Made by a program: the position numbers and the translations under genes. Positions 9,123 to 16,834 of a stretch of DNA of 48,038 nucleotides are shown here, one piece after another. The stretch spans positions 1 to 48,038 of the forward strand of contig JANXWY010000065.1 of the NCBI GenBank assembly GCA_025350905.1. Direction: 5' to 3'. Under the pieces are notes generated by a model that had not been told where the DNA came from, ran no database searches, and saw nothing but the letters and a program-made list of their open reading frames with translations. The DNA comes from Verrucomicrobiota bacterium. Lineage in GTDB: Bacteria > Verrucomicrobiota > Verrucomicrobiia > Limisphaerales > JADLHS01. Positions within the stretch are counted from its first letter, which is position 1. Every line of letters begins with the position of its first letter.

Positions 9123-9872
9123 ATGTTAAAACTCGGCGTCAATATTGACCACGTCGCCACGTTGCGGGAGGCTCGCTATCGCGGACTCACCCACGGGGAA
9201 CCGTCGCCGACGGAAGCGGCGCGCCGGTGTGAAGTCGCCGGCGCGCACGGCATCACCGCCCACTTGCGCGAAGATCGGCGACACATTCAGGATCGCGATC
9301 TCTGGCAGTTACGCGCCGCCGTCCAGACCCGGCTCAATTTCGAAATGGCCAACACGCCGGAGATCGTCGCCTTCGCGCTGAAACTAAAACCCGAAATCGT
9401 CTGCCTGGTGCCCGAGCGGCGGCAGGAAGTAACCACGGAAGGCGGCCTCGATGTGGTCGCCAATGAACAAGCGCTCACCGAGACGCGCAAGCGAATGAAC
9501 GACGCCGGGATCGACGTCAGCCTCTTTATCAACGCCATTCCCACCCAGATTCAAGCGGCGGCGTTCGTGGGCGCGCAATTCATCGAGTTGCACACGGGCC
9601 GCTACGCCGAGTATTTCGCGGATGAATCGGAATGCGAGGCGGAATTGCAGCGCTTGATTTCCGGCGCGCAGCAGGCGCACGCGCTCGGGTTGCGCGTGAA
9701 TGCCGGCCACGGCTTAAACTATGAGAACCTGCGCCGGCTCCACCGCGTGCCGCATCTAGTCGAACTCAATATCGGCCACAGCATCATCAGCCGCGCCCTC
9801 ACGACCGGGCTCAGCACCGCCGTCAAGGACATGCTGCAGTTAATGAGCGGTTATCCGGGTGTAAGCGCGTAA
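9123..9872 (+). CDS. pdxJ: Pyridoxine 5'-phosphate synthase
   Basis: Last step of the DXP-dependent vitamin B6 pathway: condenses 1-deoxyxylulose 5-phosphate with 3-amino-2-oxopropyl phosphate. 249 residues, the usual length. ATG at 9123 gives MLKLGVNIDHVATLR, the standard PdxJ start; the open frame upstream to 8715 overlaps the VanZ-like gene on the other strand and is not used. Family motifs: HLREDRRHIQDRD, LVPERRQEVTTEGG, EIHTG-like FIELHTGRYAE, NAGHGLNYEN and ELNIGHSIISRAL. The phosphate-site segment near residue 21 reads THGEPSPTE rather than the more common PDP form. It stands alone, with a GC-rich hairpin just after the stop. Confidence 0.96.
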   Translation: MLKLGVNIDHVATLREARYRGLTHGEPSPTEAARRCEVAGAHGITAHLREDRRHIQDRDLWQLRAAVQTRLNFEMANTPEIVAFALKLKPEIVCLVPERRQEVTTEGGLDVVANEQALTETRKRMNDAGIDVSLFINAIPTQIQAAAFVGAQFIELHTGRYAEYFADESECEAELQRLISGAQQAHALGLRVNAGHGLNYENLRRLHRVPHLVELNIGHSIISRALTTGLSTAVKDMLQLMSGYPGVSA

Positions 9873-9873
9873 C

Positions 9874-9895
9874 GGCCCCGGACTTCTCCGGGCCC
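9874..9895 (+). terminator. GC-rich hairpin after pdxJ
   Basis: GGCCCCGGA and TCCGGGCCC form a near-perfect stem two bases after the pdxJ stop. There is no T run, so intrinsic termination is only possible. Confidence 0.35.
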
Positions 9896-9959
9896 GCTGC
9901 CCATTTCGCCGGCCAACCTTCCGCAATCGCCGCTCGCCGCACCTATTTGCCCGAGCGCT

Positions 9960-10232
9960 TATTTAATGGTTGCCGGCGCCGATTCAAACAAGTCCGGCGC
10001 GCGCGGCACCGACGACCACGAAAGTCCAATTAGACCGCCGGCCGGTCCAATAGTGCGACCCGAAATCTTCAGTTCCGGTGGGCGCATTCTAATTTTACGT
10101 CGCGACGTTCCCATTTTACAACCCGCGCGAGGCACCGGCGGCGGCGGCGTTCCAAGAGTACGGCAGCTCGTTCCAATAGTACGACCGGAGGAATTTATTT
10201 CCGACGTCAGCGTTCCAAGAATACCGCTCGCC
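9960..10232. repeat. Degenerate 21-bp periodic array
   Basis: A motif close to GTTCCAATAGTACGACC recurs in strict 21-base register: 10023, 10044, 10086, 10107, 10149, 10170 and 10212, with weaker matches at 9960 and 9981. The units between (10065, 10128, 10191) are diverged but keep the length. 10002 and 10128 share a CG-GGCACCG start two 63-base steps apart. Both strands are open for about 104 codons because the unit is seven codons. Read on the minus strand, every heptad has an aliphatic or Phe residue at the same position. I see no start signal that decides for coding. Confidence 0.75.
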
Positions 10233-10497
10233 AACCCAGAAGGCGGACAGCAACGCGGTCCCACAGCCGTCAAGGTTTGAACTAGGGACAGATTGCCTTA
10301 TCCGGCCGCGCCAACGGAGCGCTGAAAATCTTGGGGCGATGTCTTGTGCCAAAAGCCAGGCGCGCCGCCTTTAGACCCATCATTTGCCGGACCGCTAACT
10401 AAGACGGCGACTTGAAGTTGTCGAATTCGACTTGGCTGGCCGGCGGTGGTTGGCGCGTTAACGCGACGGGGTTGGAGCTTGCGCCCGGCTCGCCCGA

Positions 10498-11400
10498 ATG
10501 GGAAGTTTGCAACGCTTGATCATGCGAAGAATGGGAACGATCATCTTCTTGGGGCTGAGTTGCGGGGGGCTGCTCCTCGCCCAGCGCCCTGGGCGCGGCG
10601 GCAACCGAGGCGGGGATTGGGGCGAGGGCGGCTGGATCGGCGAAGACGTGCGCACGCCGCGGGAGGTGCCATCGCATAGCACCGGCACCCCGGATTGGAC
10701 GAACGCCCCCGGGTTTGAGAAGGATGTTTTCACCTTCGTTCGCATCCGGCGGCAACGCGCGCCTGGTAGCCGGGGTGGCTCCTGGAGCACGGACACGCCG
10801 GACAGCGACCTCAATCTCTCCTATCGGCTGCAACAACTGACCTCGCTGAAGGTGGACCCGAACGGGCGGTTTCTCCGGCTGACCGACCAGGAACTCTTTG
10901 ATTATCCCTTCATCTACATGGTCGAACCGGGCAGCCTCCTGTTGGATGAGGAAGAAGTGGCGGTGCTGGGAAAATATCTCCGGAACGGCGGTTTCCTGTG
11001 GCTCGACGATTTCTGGGGCGAACGCGAATGGGCAGATATGGCCGAAGTTCTGAAACGGGTTTTGCCCGAGTGCAGCTTCGTCGAAGTGCCCTTGAGCGAT
11101 CCGCTTTACCATTGCGTTTTCGATATCCAATCCAAGGGCCAGGTGCCCAACGTCGGCCTCGGTATCCAAAGCGAATTTGATCCGGAACATCGCACTTGGG
11201 AACGCTCGGATGCCCGCGAAGTGCATCATCGGGGCCTCTACGATGCCAAGGGCCGCCTCATGGTGTTGGCGACCCACAACACGGATAACGGCGACGGTTG
11301 GGAGCGCGAGGGGGAAAGCGACTATTTTTTCCACAAGTTTTCCGAGAACATCTCCTACCCGCTCGCGATCAATGTCATCTTTTACGTAATGACGCACTGA
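10498..11400 (+). CDS. DUF4159 domain protein, exported
   Basis: 300 residues from ATG 10498; the ATG codons at 10522 or 10531 are better signal-peptide starts (MRRMGTIIFLGLSCGGLLLAQ). A Gly/Arg-rich linker follows (RGGNRGGDWGEGGW). Then comes a DUF4159 domain with FTFVRIRR, TDTPDSDLNLSYRLQQLTSL, DYPFIYMVEPG, YLRNGGFLWLDDFWG and FPLTDPLYH-like VPLSDPLYHCVF. DUF4159 proteins have a glutamine-amidotransferase-like fold and are common in Verrucomicrobia and Planctomycetes; their role is unknown, though in other bacteria they often sit with MoxR/DUF58 genes, which are absent here. The opposite strand is also open across the whole gene, but it is a codon-bias shadow. Confidence 0.88.
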   Translation: MGSLQRLIMRRMGTIIFLGLSCGGLLLAQRPGRGGNRGGDWGEGGWIGEDVRTPREVPSHSTGTPDWTNAPGFEKDVFTFVRIRRQRAPGSRGGSWSTDTPDSDLNLSYRLQQLTSLKVDPNGRFLRLTDQELFDYPFIYMVEPGSLLLDEEEVAVLGKYLRNGGFLWLDDFWGEREWADMAEVLKRVLPECSFVEVPLSDPLYHCVFDIQSKGQVPNVGLGIQSEFDPEHRTWERSDAREVHHRGLYDAKGRLMVLATHNTDNGDGWEREGESDYFFHKFSENISYPLAINVIFYVMTH

Positions 11401-11428
11401 CCGCCCGCGATCCAGGCCGCCCGGAAAG

Positions 11429-11696
11429 GTAAGGGGTCAGAAAGGGGTCACGACAATTCACAATAAGCGTTGAAGAAAGCAAGCCCGCAGGCAAGCGCTC
11501 AGTTCTGACAGTTCACCACGCGCTGTCTTTTTCTCGGGATGGCCGTGCGCAATCGAATCAGCTACATGGTGGACGCGGCGGGGACCACGCTTTACCGTTA
11601 CGCCAGCGGCGGGCAGTTGTGACTGACAGCAACCAGCATGAATCTAAATTGCCAATTGGCGGGACTGACCCGGACTGACCCCTTCATGACCCCTTC
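11429..11696. mobile_element. MITE-like element bounded by inverted repeats
   Basis: Left end 11429-11450 contains two AAGGGGTCA units; right end 11674-11696 contains their inverted copies (TGACCCCTT twice). About 18 of 22 positions pair. Inside is an RHS-repeat fragment. No transposase is present. Confidence 0.5.
11539..11622 (+). pseudogene. RHS/YD-repeat fragment
   Basis: 28 codons ending in TGA read VRNRISYMVDAAGTTLYRY then ASGGQL. This matches the RHS (YD) repeat pattern GNRTSYTVDAAG..Y.Y...GQL found in large secreted polymorphic-toxin and shell proteins. No other part of such a gene is nearby, so it is a relic, perhaps carried by the surrounding inverted-repeat element. Confidence 0.6.
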
Positions 11697-11822
11697 ACGG
11701 TGCGTGAGCTGGCGAAGCAAGTTGTGGTTCGGGCGCAGAGGAACCAGTCGCTCTTGCGGATGCGCTGAAGATGCTACAAATGCGATCGAACGCTTATTCC
11801 AGCGCCCCGCAAAGCTCCATTC

Positions 11823-11829
11823 GTTAGGC
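11823..11829 (+). other. attC right-core-like site (GTTAGGC)
   Basis: Exact match to the integron core consensus GTTRRRY, 45 bases before the first gene of the cassette-like array. I could not find a convincing partner half upstream, so it may be the boundary left by an older cassette. Confidence 0.4.
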
Positions 11830-11873
11830 CGATTTCCTCGTGCGGATGGGCGCGTGGCATTGTCAAAGCACAT

Positions 11874-12218
11874 ATGACATCAACAAATCGCGGAATCCGG
11901 AATGAAGTGATTGCGACAGGAGTTCCGGTTGCCCTAGTCACTTGTTCCTCGTTGTGGCTGGCCTCTGCCTGCGAATACTACGCGACAAGTGGCCTTCGGC
12001 TCGATTGGTCAGCGACGCCTTTGCCCTGGACTTTGGCAGCGGCGGTTACTCCGGCAATTTGTTTTGGCGGCTGCATCATCTTGCTTGATTGGCGTCGGCG
12101 GCGAGAGCCTACTCTGATTGAGCTGTGGGCATTGGGTGCGGCATTCCTTCCAGTGACCCTGGGAAGCCTGTTGTCAGTATGGATAGTCAGAGTGCTATTT
12201 TCCATGGCCAGTGCATGA
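11874..12218 (+). CDS. Cassette-borne small membrane protein
   Basis: 114 residues, ATG at 11874. Three hydrophobic segments (about 17-36, 52-73 and 86-110) with short charged loops, including DWRRRREPT between the second and third. I do not recognise a family. The gene sits between a GTTAGGC core at 11823 and a GCCTAAC core that starts four bases after its stop, so it has the layout of an integron gene cassette. Base composition is lower in GC than the flanking chromosomal genes. Confidence 0.6.
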   Translation: MTSTNRGIRNEVIATGVPVALVTCSSLWLASACEYYATSGLRLDWSATPLPWTLAAAVTPAICFGGCIILLDWRRRREPTLIELWALGAAFLPVTLGSLLSVWIVRVLFSMASA

Positions 12219-12221
12219 ATC

Positions 12222-12420
12222 GGCCTAACCTTGAAGGGTGTGTTGCTGCGAAGCGAAGCGGAGCGTCATTCCAATCCGAAATTGACGGGCATTGGTGCTC
12301 GGCCTAGGCTCGGCCCATGACTCAGCCGCCCATGCCTCCCAGCCGCCACAGGCTGATCTTGCCATTTGAATATCATCTCAAACGGCAGGATATGCAGACC
12401 GGCATAATTCCTTGTTGGGC
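12222..12420 (+). other. attC-like site, uncertain right half
   Basis: Left core GCCTAAC at 12222-12228. The next 45 bases match the start of the intron-split site at 14806 at most positions, both containing AAGGGTGT, TTGCTGCG and AGCGAAGCGGAGC. CATTCC follows at about 12272. The right core is unclear: GTTGGGC at 12414-12420 fits the consensus and lies 14 bases before the next gene, but that makes a long site of 199 bases. Confidence 0.45.
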
Positions 12421-12433
12421 GGATTGAATTGTT

Positions 12434-12779
12434 ATGACCTTCGAGACCTTCAAATCAAACGTCAGAGGTTATTGGCGATCAGAATTAGTGCGCGGATCCC
12501 TCTTCATGTGCCTGCTCTTCAGCATAGCTTTCCCCGTATTGTTTGTTAGCTCGCGCATAGACCAAGTAGGTTTCGATACCGTTTCTGTGACTGTCATTGC
12601 CGTCTCAATCACTGTGATTGCGAGCCTTATGTTCTATGTACTCGTGCCGAGGCGCCGGAAACAATTGCTGCAGTTGCAGGGAGGATGCCCTGCCTGTGGC
12701 AGGTTGTTGCTTGGGAAGCGTTCGGGCGCTGTTAGCCACAGGGCTGTGTCCGGACTGTGGAAGTCAGGTTTTACATTGA
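12434..12779 (+). pseudogene. Cassette-borne membrane zinc-ribbon protein, frameshifted
   Basis: ATG 12434. Two membrane segments (about 21-39 and 49-73) precede a basic stretch (VPRRRKQ) and the first half of a zinc ribbon, GGCPACGRLLLG. The second half, LCPDCGSQVLH, is in another frame (codons from 12720, stop TGA at 12777-12779). One extra base near 12717-12720 would explain this. In the original frame the reading runs on to 12859, straight through the attC site, and gives nonsense. The stop of the restored frame is eight bases before the attC left core, which is where a cassette gene should end. Sequencing error cannot be excluded. Confidence 0.65.
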
Positions 12780-12786
12780 TAACACC

Positions 12787-12861
12787 GCCCAACAGCCGCC
12801 AGAGCCAATTCGAGCCAGCGCTCGGCGCCGGGGACCTCTTGGCTCATCTGAAACGTTAGGC
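12787..12861 (+). other. attC recombination site, 75 bp
   Basis: Left core GCCCAAC (12787-12793), right core GTTAGGC (12855-12861). Inner arms AGAGCCAA and TTGGCTCATCT pair with two unpaired bases on one side, the extrahelical-base pattern of integron attC sites. The next gene starts nine bases later. Confidence 0.72.
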
Positions 12862-12869
12862 GACAGAGT

Positions 12870-13523
12870 ATGCGACGCATTCTCATCATTTCCGGCGTGC
12901 TCGTTGCAATTGTTGGTGTCGTCTCTATCGCGTCGTTTCTGGTTCGCGAAGCGATTTTCTTTTTCGACCCCAACGCTGAGGTTGCCGCGATCCGGAGTCG
13001 TCTCGCCGAGATACCAGGCGTCAGAGTCACATACATTTCAGACCTCACCAAGCAGGCTTCACAGTGCATCACAGCTTACGTCAAGGTGGACAGAAAAGGA
13101 GAGATTGGTTTCAATGGACTTAGCGCGAGTTCTTACGGCCATTCCGCGCATATTCGTCTACACGGTATCGGACCTTATGGCTTCCGAACGCGTGAGTTGG
13201 TGAAAGGACAAGAGGGGTATGGCTACGATATTGACATCGGCACAGCGTCGCCGATTCCCGCAGCGAGAAAGCTCGGGATTGCGAGCGTCCAGTCGGCAGT
13301 TGGACACTATGACGAGTTGCTCGCCCTTGTTGCGCAGTGGCCGGTTGTCACAAACGATTGGCCTCGTAATTGGCCCACCAAAGCGGGCGAGTGGTCGAAA
13401 ACTTCAGATGAGGAGATTCATTTTGCACACTTACCGAAAGGAGATTACTACTTTTGCTTGAAGCGGCAGGGAGAGGGTGACGGACAAATGTGGCCGCCTG
13501 ATTATCCGAAAGCGTCCAAATGA
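12870..13523 (+). CDS. Cassette-borne protein with one N-terminal membrane segment
   Basis: 217 residues, ATG at 12870, nine bases after an attC right core. Residues 4-25 (ILIISGVLVAIVGVVSIASF) form a membrane anchor or uncleaved signal. The rest is soluble and mixed alpha/beta, with no motif I recognise. It has a Trp- and Pro-rich C-terminal part, ending NDWPRNWPTKAGEW and MWPPDYPKASK. The stop is ten bases before the next attC. It is probably a single-gene cassette of unknown function. Confidence 0.6.
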   Translation: MRRILIISGVLVAIVGVVSIASFLVREAIFFFDPNAEVAAIRSRLAEIPGVRVTYISDLTKQASQCITAYVKVDRKGEIGFNGLSASSYGHSAHIRLHGIGPYGFRTRELVKGQEGYGYDIDIGTASPIPAARKLGIASVQSAVGHYDELLALVAQWPVVTNDWPRNWPTKAGEWSKTSDEEIHFAHLPKGDYYFCLKRQGEGDGQMWPPDYPKASK

Positions 13524-13533
13524 AACACAAATC

Positions 13534-13618
13534 GCCTACCGGCGGATGGAGCGGACGGGACCAAAACTGCCGTTGCAATTTGCGCAAACTTACCCGCCGC
13601 TCATCTTTGTCGTTGATA
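13534..13618 (+). other. attC-like site, 85 bp
   Basis: Left core GCCTACC (13534-13540). Arms ATGGAGCGGACGGG (13546-13559) and CCCGCCGCTCAT (13593-13604) pair completely apart from two extrahelical bases. The right core GTTGATA (13612-13618) is degenerate. It sits directly between two genes, like the other sites. Confidence 0.62.
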
Positions 13619-13626
13619 TGGCGTGT

Positions 13627-14226
13627 ATGAAACCTTGCACTTACTGTGGGCGAGAAAACGAAGGTGCCGCAGTTCATTGCATAGAATGTGGCACGAACCT
13701 CCAAGTTTCCCCCTCCGATTCCTTGGGTCCGGTCAGCATTCGCCACCGCTTCGCAGAACTCGTCGCACGCATGACCAAGAACCAGAAACGCGCAATAGTC
13801 TGGCTTGGAGTTTTGTTAACCGCAGTCGTTATTTACATCGCTCCGGGATATTTGCACCGTCCTCGAATGAGTTTGCTTGAAGTCAGCCAGATTGCCAACG
13901 CGGCCGCCGAAGCCGAAGGATTTCGCTTGAGGGAATACAGGAATCCTGATGCTAAATTCGAGTTCCAAGAGCGGAACCGCACATGGACACTAATATATAA
14001 CTTGAAGCTACCAACTCCGTGGGGGCCTCCACTTCCGAGACCTCAGAGTGCGCATGGCGCTCCTCGTCACTTCATTGTCATGGTCAATGACAAAACGAAA
14101 CGTACGCAGGTCGAGATTCTTCAAGCTGTTGGAGAGGGCGAGCCAGTCGAGCTCCCACCAGGAGTCAAGATCTTGGGATACGTCACCAATCAAGGGTGGA
14201 GTGATCCAAACACTCAAAGTGAGTAA
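13627..14226 (+). CDS. Cassette-borne zinc-ribbon membrane protein
   Basis: About 199 residues from ATG 13627 (MKPCTYCGRENEG); ATG 13618 is possible but overlaps the attC site. The N-terminus has a four-cysteine zinc ribbon, C-x2-C at residues 4-7 and C-x2-C about 16 residues on (HCIECGTNLQ). A basic stretch and one membrane segment (AIVWLGVLLTAVVIYIAPG) follow. The C-terminal domain, about 130 residues, lies outside or inside the membrane and is not recognised; it includes FEFQERNRTWTLIYNL and FIVMVNDKTKRTQVEIL, which suggest a beta-rich PepSY-like fold. It is flanked by attC-like sites. Confidence 0.62.
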   Translation: MKPCTYCGRENEGAAVHCIECGTNLQVSPSDSLGPVSIRHRFAELVARMTKNQKRAIVWLGVLLTAVVIYIAPGYLHRPRMSLLEVSQIANAAAEAEGFRLREYRNPDAKFEFQERNRTWTLIYNLKLPTPWGPPLPRPQSAHGAPRHFIVMVNDKTKRTQVEILQAVGEGEPVELPPGVKILGYVTNQGWSDPNTQSE

Positions 14227-14239
14227 AAGAGAAAACAAC

Positions 14240-14330
14240 CAGCAGTCAAAAAACTGGATGCATCGAACCCCGCGATGACGCTTCGTTTCATAGTGGGCGC
14301 CGGTGGCGTCGTTGATCCAGAGCATTAGCC
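14240..14330 (+). other. Possible degenerate attC
   Basis: ATTAGCC at 14324-14330 is one base off the core consensus and lies three bases before the next gene. GGATGCATCGA and TCGTTGATCC upstream of it pair with one bulge. I find no clear left core. Confidence 0.35.
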
Positions 14331-14333
14331 GTC

Positions 14334-14804
14334 ATGCGTGCGCGCCTTTTCATTCTAGCCTTGTCGATGACGCCACTCATCGCTCGGGCAAATCCGGTGC
14401 AGATAGACGGCCAGTCATTGATTGCCTTTGGGATCGTTGCATTCTGGGCATTGGTGGTGGAGTCTGGCACTGTCACGTTAGCGATGGTTTCTACCGGGGC
14501 CTTGGTGGTGCCCGCGTTCATTACCCTCACGCTCGCAAATGTGGCGCTGTTTCTGTTCGCCTTTCTTCCGCTCACGGGGCGCGTGTCCCTCTGGTTTCTT
14601 GAGCCGAGTGTTGTCCTTGCCGATGCAGTGCTCATCAAGTTGGTGGCGTCAGCCCCGTTTCTTCAGGGATGTGGATTTCTCGGCGTGAGTTGGCGGCGCG
14701 CTTTGATGGCGTCGTTTCTTGGAAACACCGCATCCTTCTTTGTTGGGGTGCTTGCCAGTGGTGCGCCTTGGATTGTGCATGAGGCTGGAGGAAGTCTCGA
14801 ATGA
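14334..14804 (+). CDS. Cassette-borne polytopic membrane protein
   Basis: 156 residues, ATG at 14334. A signal peptide is likely (MRARLFILALSMTPLIARA). About four hydrophobic segments follow: 28-48, 54-80, 93-110 and 125-145. No family recognised. The stop TGA is one base before the left core of the attC that the group II intron has split. Same strand and layout as the other cassette genes. Confidence 0.6.
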   Translation: MRARLFILALSMTPLIARANPVQIDGQSLIAFGIVAFWALVVESGTVTLAMVSTGALVVPAFITLTLANVALFLFAFLPLTGRVSLWFLEPSVVLADAVLIKLVASAPFLQGCGFLGVSWRRALMASFLGNTASFFVGVLASGAPWIVHEAGGSLE

Positions 14805-14850
14805 CGGCTAACATTAAAGGGTGTATTGCTGCGGAGCGAAGCGGAGCCAG

Positions 14851-16819
14851 GTGCGTTGGGCATGGTGATGAGCTAGAGGGTGAAAGACCCTTGTGGGGCC
14901 TTCGGAAGGCAACCACGAGTCAAAGGCAACTGCATGAGTCGCGAGGCCGTGTGGGGAGGAAGCCGGATGACGAAACGGAGTCCTGAACGAAAGTGAAGCC
15001 TCGTAAGGCAGGTCGGGCGGGTGAGTGTGCCTGAGAACATGATACCCAGTTTTCCGAGCAGCCCGACACGTAGTGAGGACAGGATGACGCGAAAGTTCAT
15101 CACCTTACCCCAAGAGATCTCTGCCGATCCTTGGTGACAAGGTAACGCTGACTGAAGGCAACGACAGCGGCGTGAAGTTGGCAGAGAAGTCGGATGGTCT
15201 CGTAGTAGCGACGAAGCGGCTAATCACCGTGGAGCCAAGGGGACCATGAAGATGAGAACATGAAACACGAACAACTGAACTGGGTGTTCGCCGAAGCCCC
15301 ACAAGGGAGCGGCGACAAGGAGAGGCCCGATTTATGGGTGTCGCCTTCGTCGCGGCTGCATAAAGTCCAGGTCAAGGAGTTCGAGCGTTTCGTGACCGGA
15401 GCGACTGACGCAAGTCAGTTGATGGAAGCAGCGGCCTCGGAGTTCAACCTCTGGGTGTCGTTGTATAAAGTGGTTCAGAACAAGGGAGCGCCCGGCGTGG
15501 ACGGTGTGAGCGTGGAAACGGTTTTAGCGCAGAGCAAAGAACTGTTGCCGCGATTGCGCCGCCAACTGCTGGAGGGAAGATACCGTCCCGGCGACATCCG
15601 GCGGGTTTGGATACCCAAGCCCGGCGGTGGCGAGCGAGGATTGGGGATTCCCAAGGTGATAGACCGGTGGGTGCAACAAGCGGTTCTGCAAGTGCTGGAA
15701 CCGATCTTCGAGCCGACCTTTCACGACAGCAGCCACGGTTTCCGCCGTGGACGCGGGGCGCAGACCGCGATAGCGCAAGCGCGCAAACATCTGGCAAGCG
15801 GCCACGCAACCATTGTGGACATTGATCTGGCAAAGTTCTTCGACCGGGTCAATCACCAGCGGTTGCTGGCACGTCTGGCCCAACGGGTGAAGGACAAGCG
15901 TGTCCTTGAACTCATTGGCCGGATGCTCAAAGCCAGAGTGGTGCTGCCGGAGGGAACGCGCGTGAACACCGAAGAGGGGACGCCGCAAGGCGGGCCGCTC
16001 TCGCCGTTGCTATCGAACATTGTTCTGGACGAACTGGATTGGGAGTTGCACCGGCGGGGGCTGCGGTTTGTGCGGTATGCTGACGATGCCAACCTCTTTG
16101 TGGGCAGTCGGAGTGCCGGCCAACGGGTGATGACCAGCGTGCAACGCTTTCTCGAAAAGCGGCTGCGGCTGTTCATCAACCCGGAAAAGAGCGCGGTCAG
16201 GCGACCGCAGGAAGTTCACTTCCTTGGGTTCCGGTTTTGCCGGAACAAGGAGGAGCAGTGGACGATCCATCTCTCGCATAAGACGGTGGAGCGAGTGGAA
16301 ACCCGGTTGAAGGAGATGACTCCGCGCAACTGGGGGCAATCGCTGCTGGCCTGTATCGCGGAACTCAATCGCTACATCAAGGGTTGGGTGGCCTACTACC
16401 GGCAGTGCAGCGAGGAAGCGGTGCGCAACTGGAAGAAGATGGACGCGCATGTCCGGCGACGGCTGCGCGCCATCGTGATCCGCCAGAAGAAACGCCCGCG
16501 CCACCTCTACCGCCATCTGCTCAGTCGGGACGTGTCTGCCCGTAAGGCGGCCATGACCGCGTGGAGCAGTCGCGGGGTTTGGCATCGCAGTGCCCGTTCA
16601 GGAATGCACCTTGGGTATCGTATTGACTGGTTCACGGAACATCTGGTTTCGCTGACCACCGAATGGTATCGACACAACCTCCCCAAACTAATCCAACCGG
16701 TCATGGAGCCGCAGCTTGCGCTGTTTGGTTCCGAGATAACATCCAAAGAGCCGGATGCGTGACACGCCAGTCCGGTTCTGAGAGAGGGGCGGTCGTGCAA
16801 ACGACCGTCCCTACTCGAC
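14851..16819 (+). mobile_element. Group II intron
   Basis: The 5' end GTGCG fits the GUGYG consensus, followed by a domain I-like structured region of about 400 bases. It encodes a reverse transcriptase/maturase. Domain V is visible at about 16749-16779 (GAGCCGGATGCG ... AGTCCGGTTC), and domain VI is a hairpin GGGGCGGTCGT/ACGACCGTCCC, ending CTACTCGAC. Total 1969 bases. It lies in an attC-like target, as known for group IIC-attC introns, but in the same orientation as the cassette genes. No homing endonuclease domain. Confidence 0.8.
15260..16762 (+). CDS. ltrA: Group II intron reverse transcriptase/maturase
   Basis: Copies the spliced intron RNA into DNA at new sites and helps splicing. 500 residues. 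The reverse transcriptase domain runs from about 65 to 320: NKGAPGVDG, GIPKVIDRWVQQAVLQVLEP, SHGFRRGRG, DIDLAKFFDRVNH, TPQGGPLSPLLSNIVLDELD, and the catalytic YADD at 273-276. The maturase X domain follows, with RYIKGWVAYYR. No HNH endonuclease is present, as in bacterial classes C, D and E. The reading frame ends EPDA, and its stop TGA lies inside the domain V sequence, which is unusual because intron ORFs normally stop in domain IV. ATG 15260 is preceded by AAGATGAGAAC, a weak ribosome site. Confidence 0.9.
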   Translation: MKHEQLNWVFAEAPQGSGDKERPDLWVSPSSRLHKVQVKEFERFVTGATDASQLMEAAASEFNLWVSLYKVVQNKGAPGVDGVSVETVLAQSKELLPRLRRQLLEGRYRPGDIRRVWIPKPGGGERGLGIPKVIDRWVQQAVLQVLEPIFEPTFHDSSHGFRRGRGAQTAIAQARKHLASGHATIVDIDLAKFFDRVNHQRLLARLAQRVKDKRVLELIGRMLKARVVLPEGTRVNTEEGTPQGGPLSPLLSNIVLDELDWELHRRGLRFVRYADDANLFVGSRSAGQRVMTSVQRFLEKRLRLFINPEKSAVRRPQEVHFLGFRFCRNKEEQWTIHLSHKTVERVETRLKEMTPRNWGQSLLACIAELNRYIKGWVAYYRQCSEEAVRNWKKMDAHVRRRLRAIVIRQKKRPRHLYRHLLSRDVSARKAAMTAWSSRGVWHRSARSGMHLGYRIDWFTEHLVSLTTEWYRHNLPKLIQPVMEPQLALFGSEITSKEPDA

Positions 16820-16834
16820 CATTCCCGGGTTGAA

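Larger units (their letters stand above)
14806..16832 (+). other. attC-like site split by a group II intron
   Basis: The left part, GGCTAAC at 14806-14812 and on to 14850, matches 12221-12266 closely. The right part begins at 16820 with CATTCCCGG and then GTTGAAC, a good right core, ending near 16834. Removing 14851-16819 restores a site of about 60 bases. GGGTG and CATTCCC could form its inner arms. Confidence 0.55.

Noticed and set aside
9960-10232. CRISPR array
   Set aside because: Units are 21 bases with no constant repeat plus unique spacer; the pattern is a diverged tandem repeat. No cas genes in the window.
10399-11397. 332-codon minus-strand open frame
   Set aside because: Exact shadow of the DUF4159 gene; no family motif and no start signal. 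High GC leaves both strands open.
12317-12427. 36-codon open frame between cassette genes
   Set aside because: No ribosome site or motif, and it contains a core-like GTTGGGC; likely chance.
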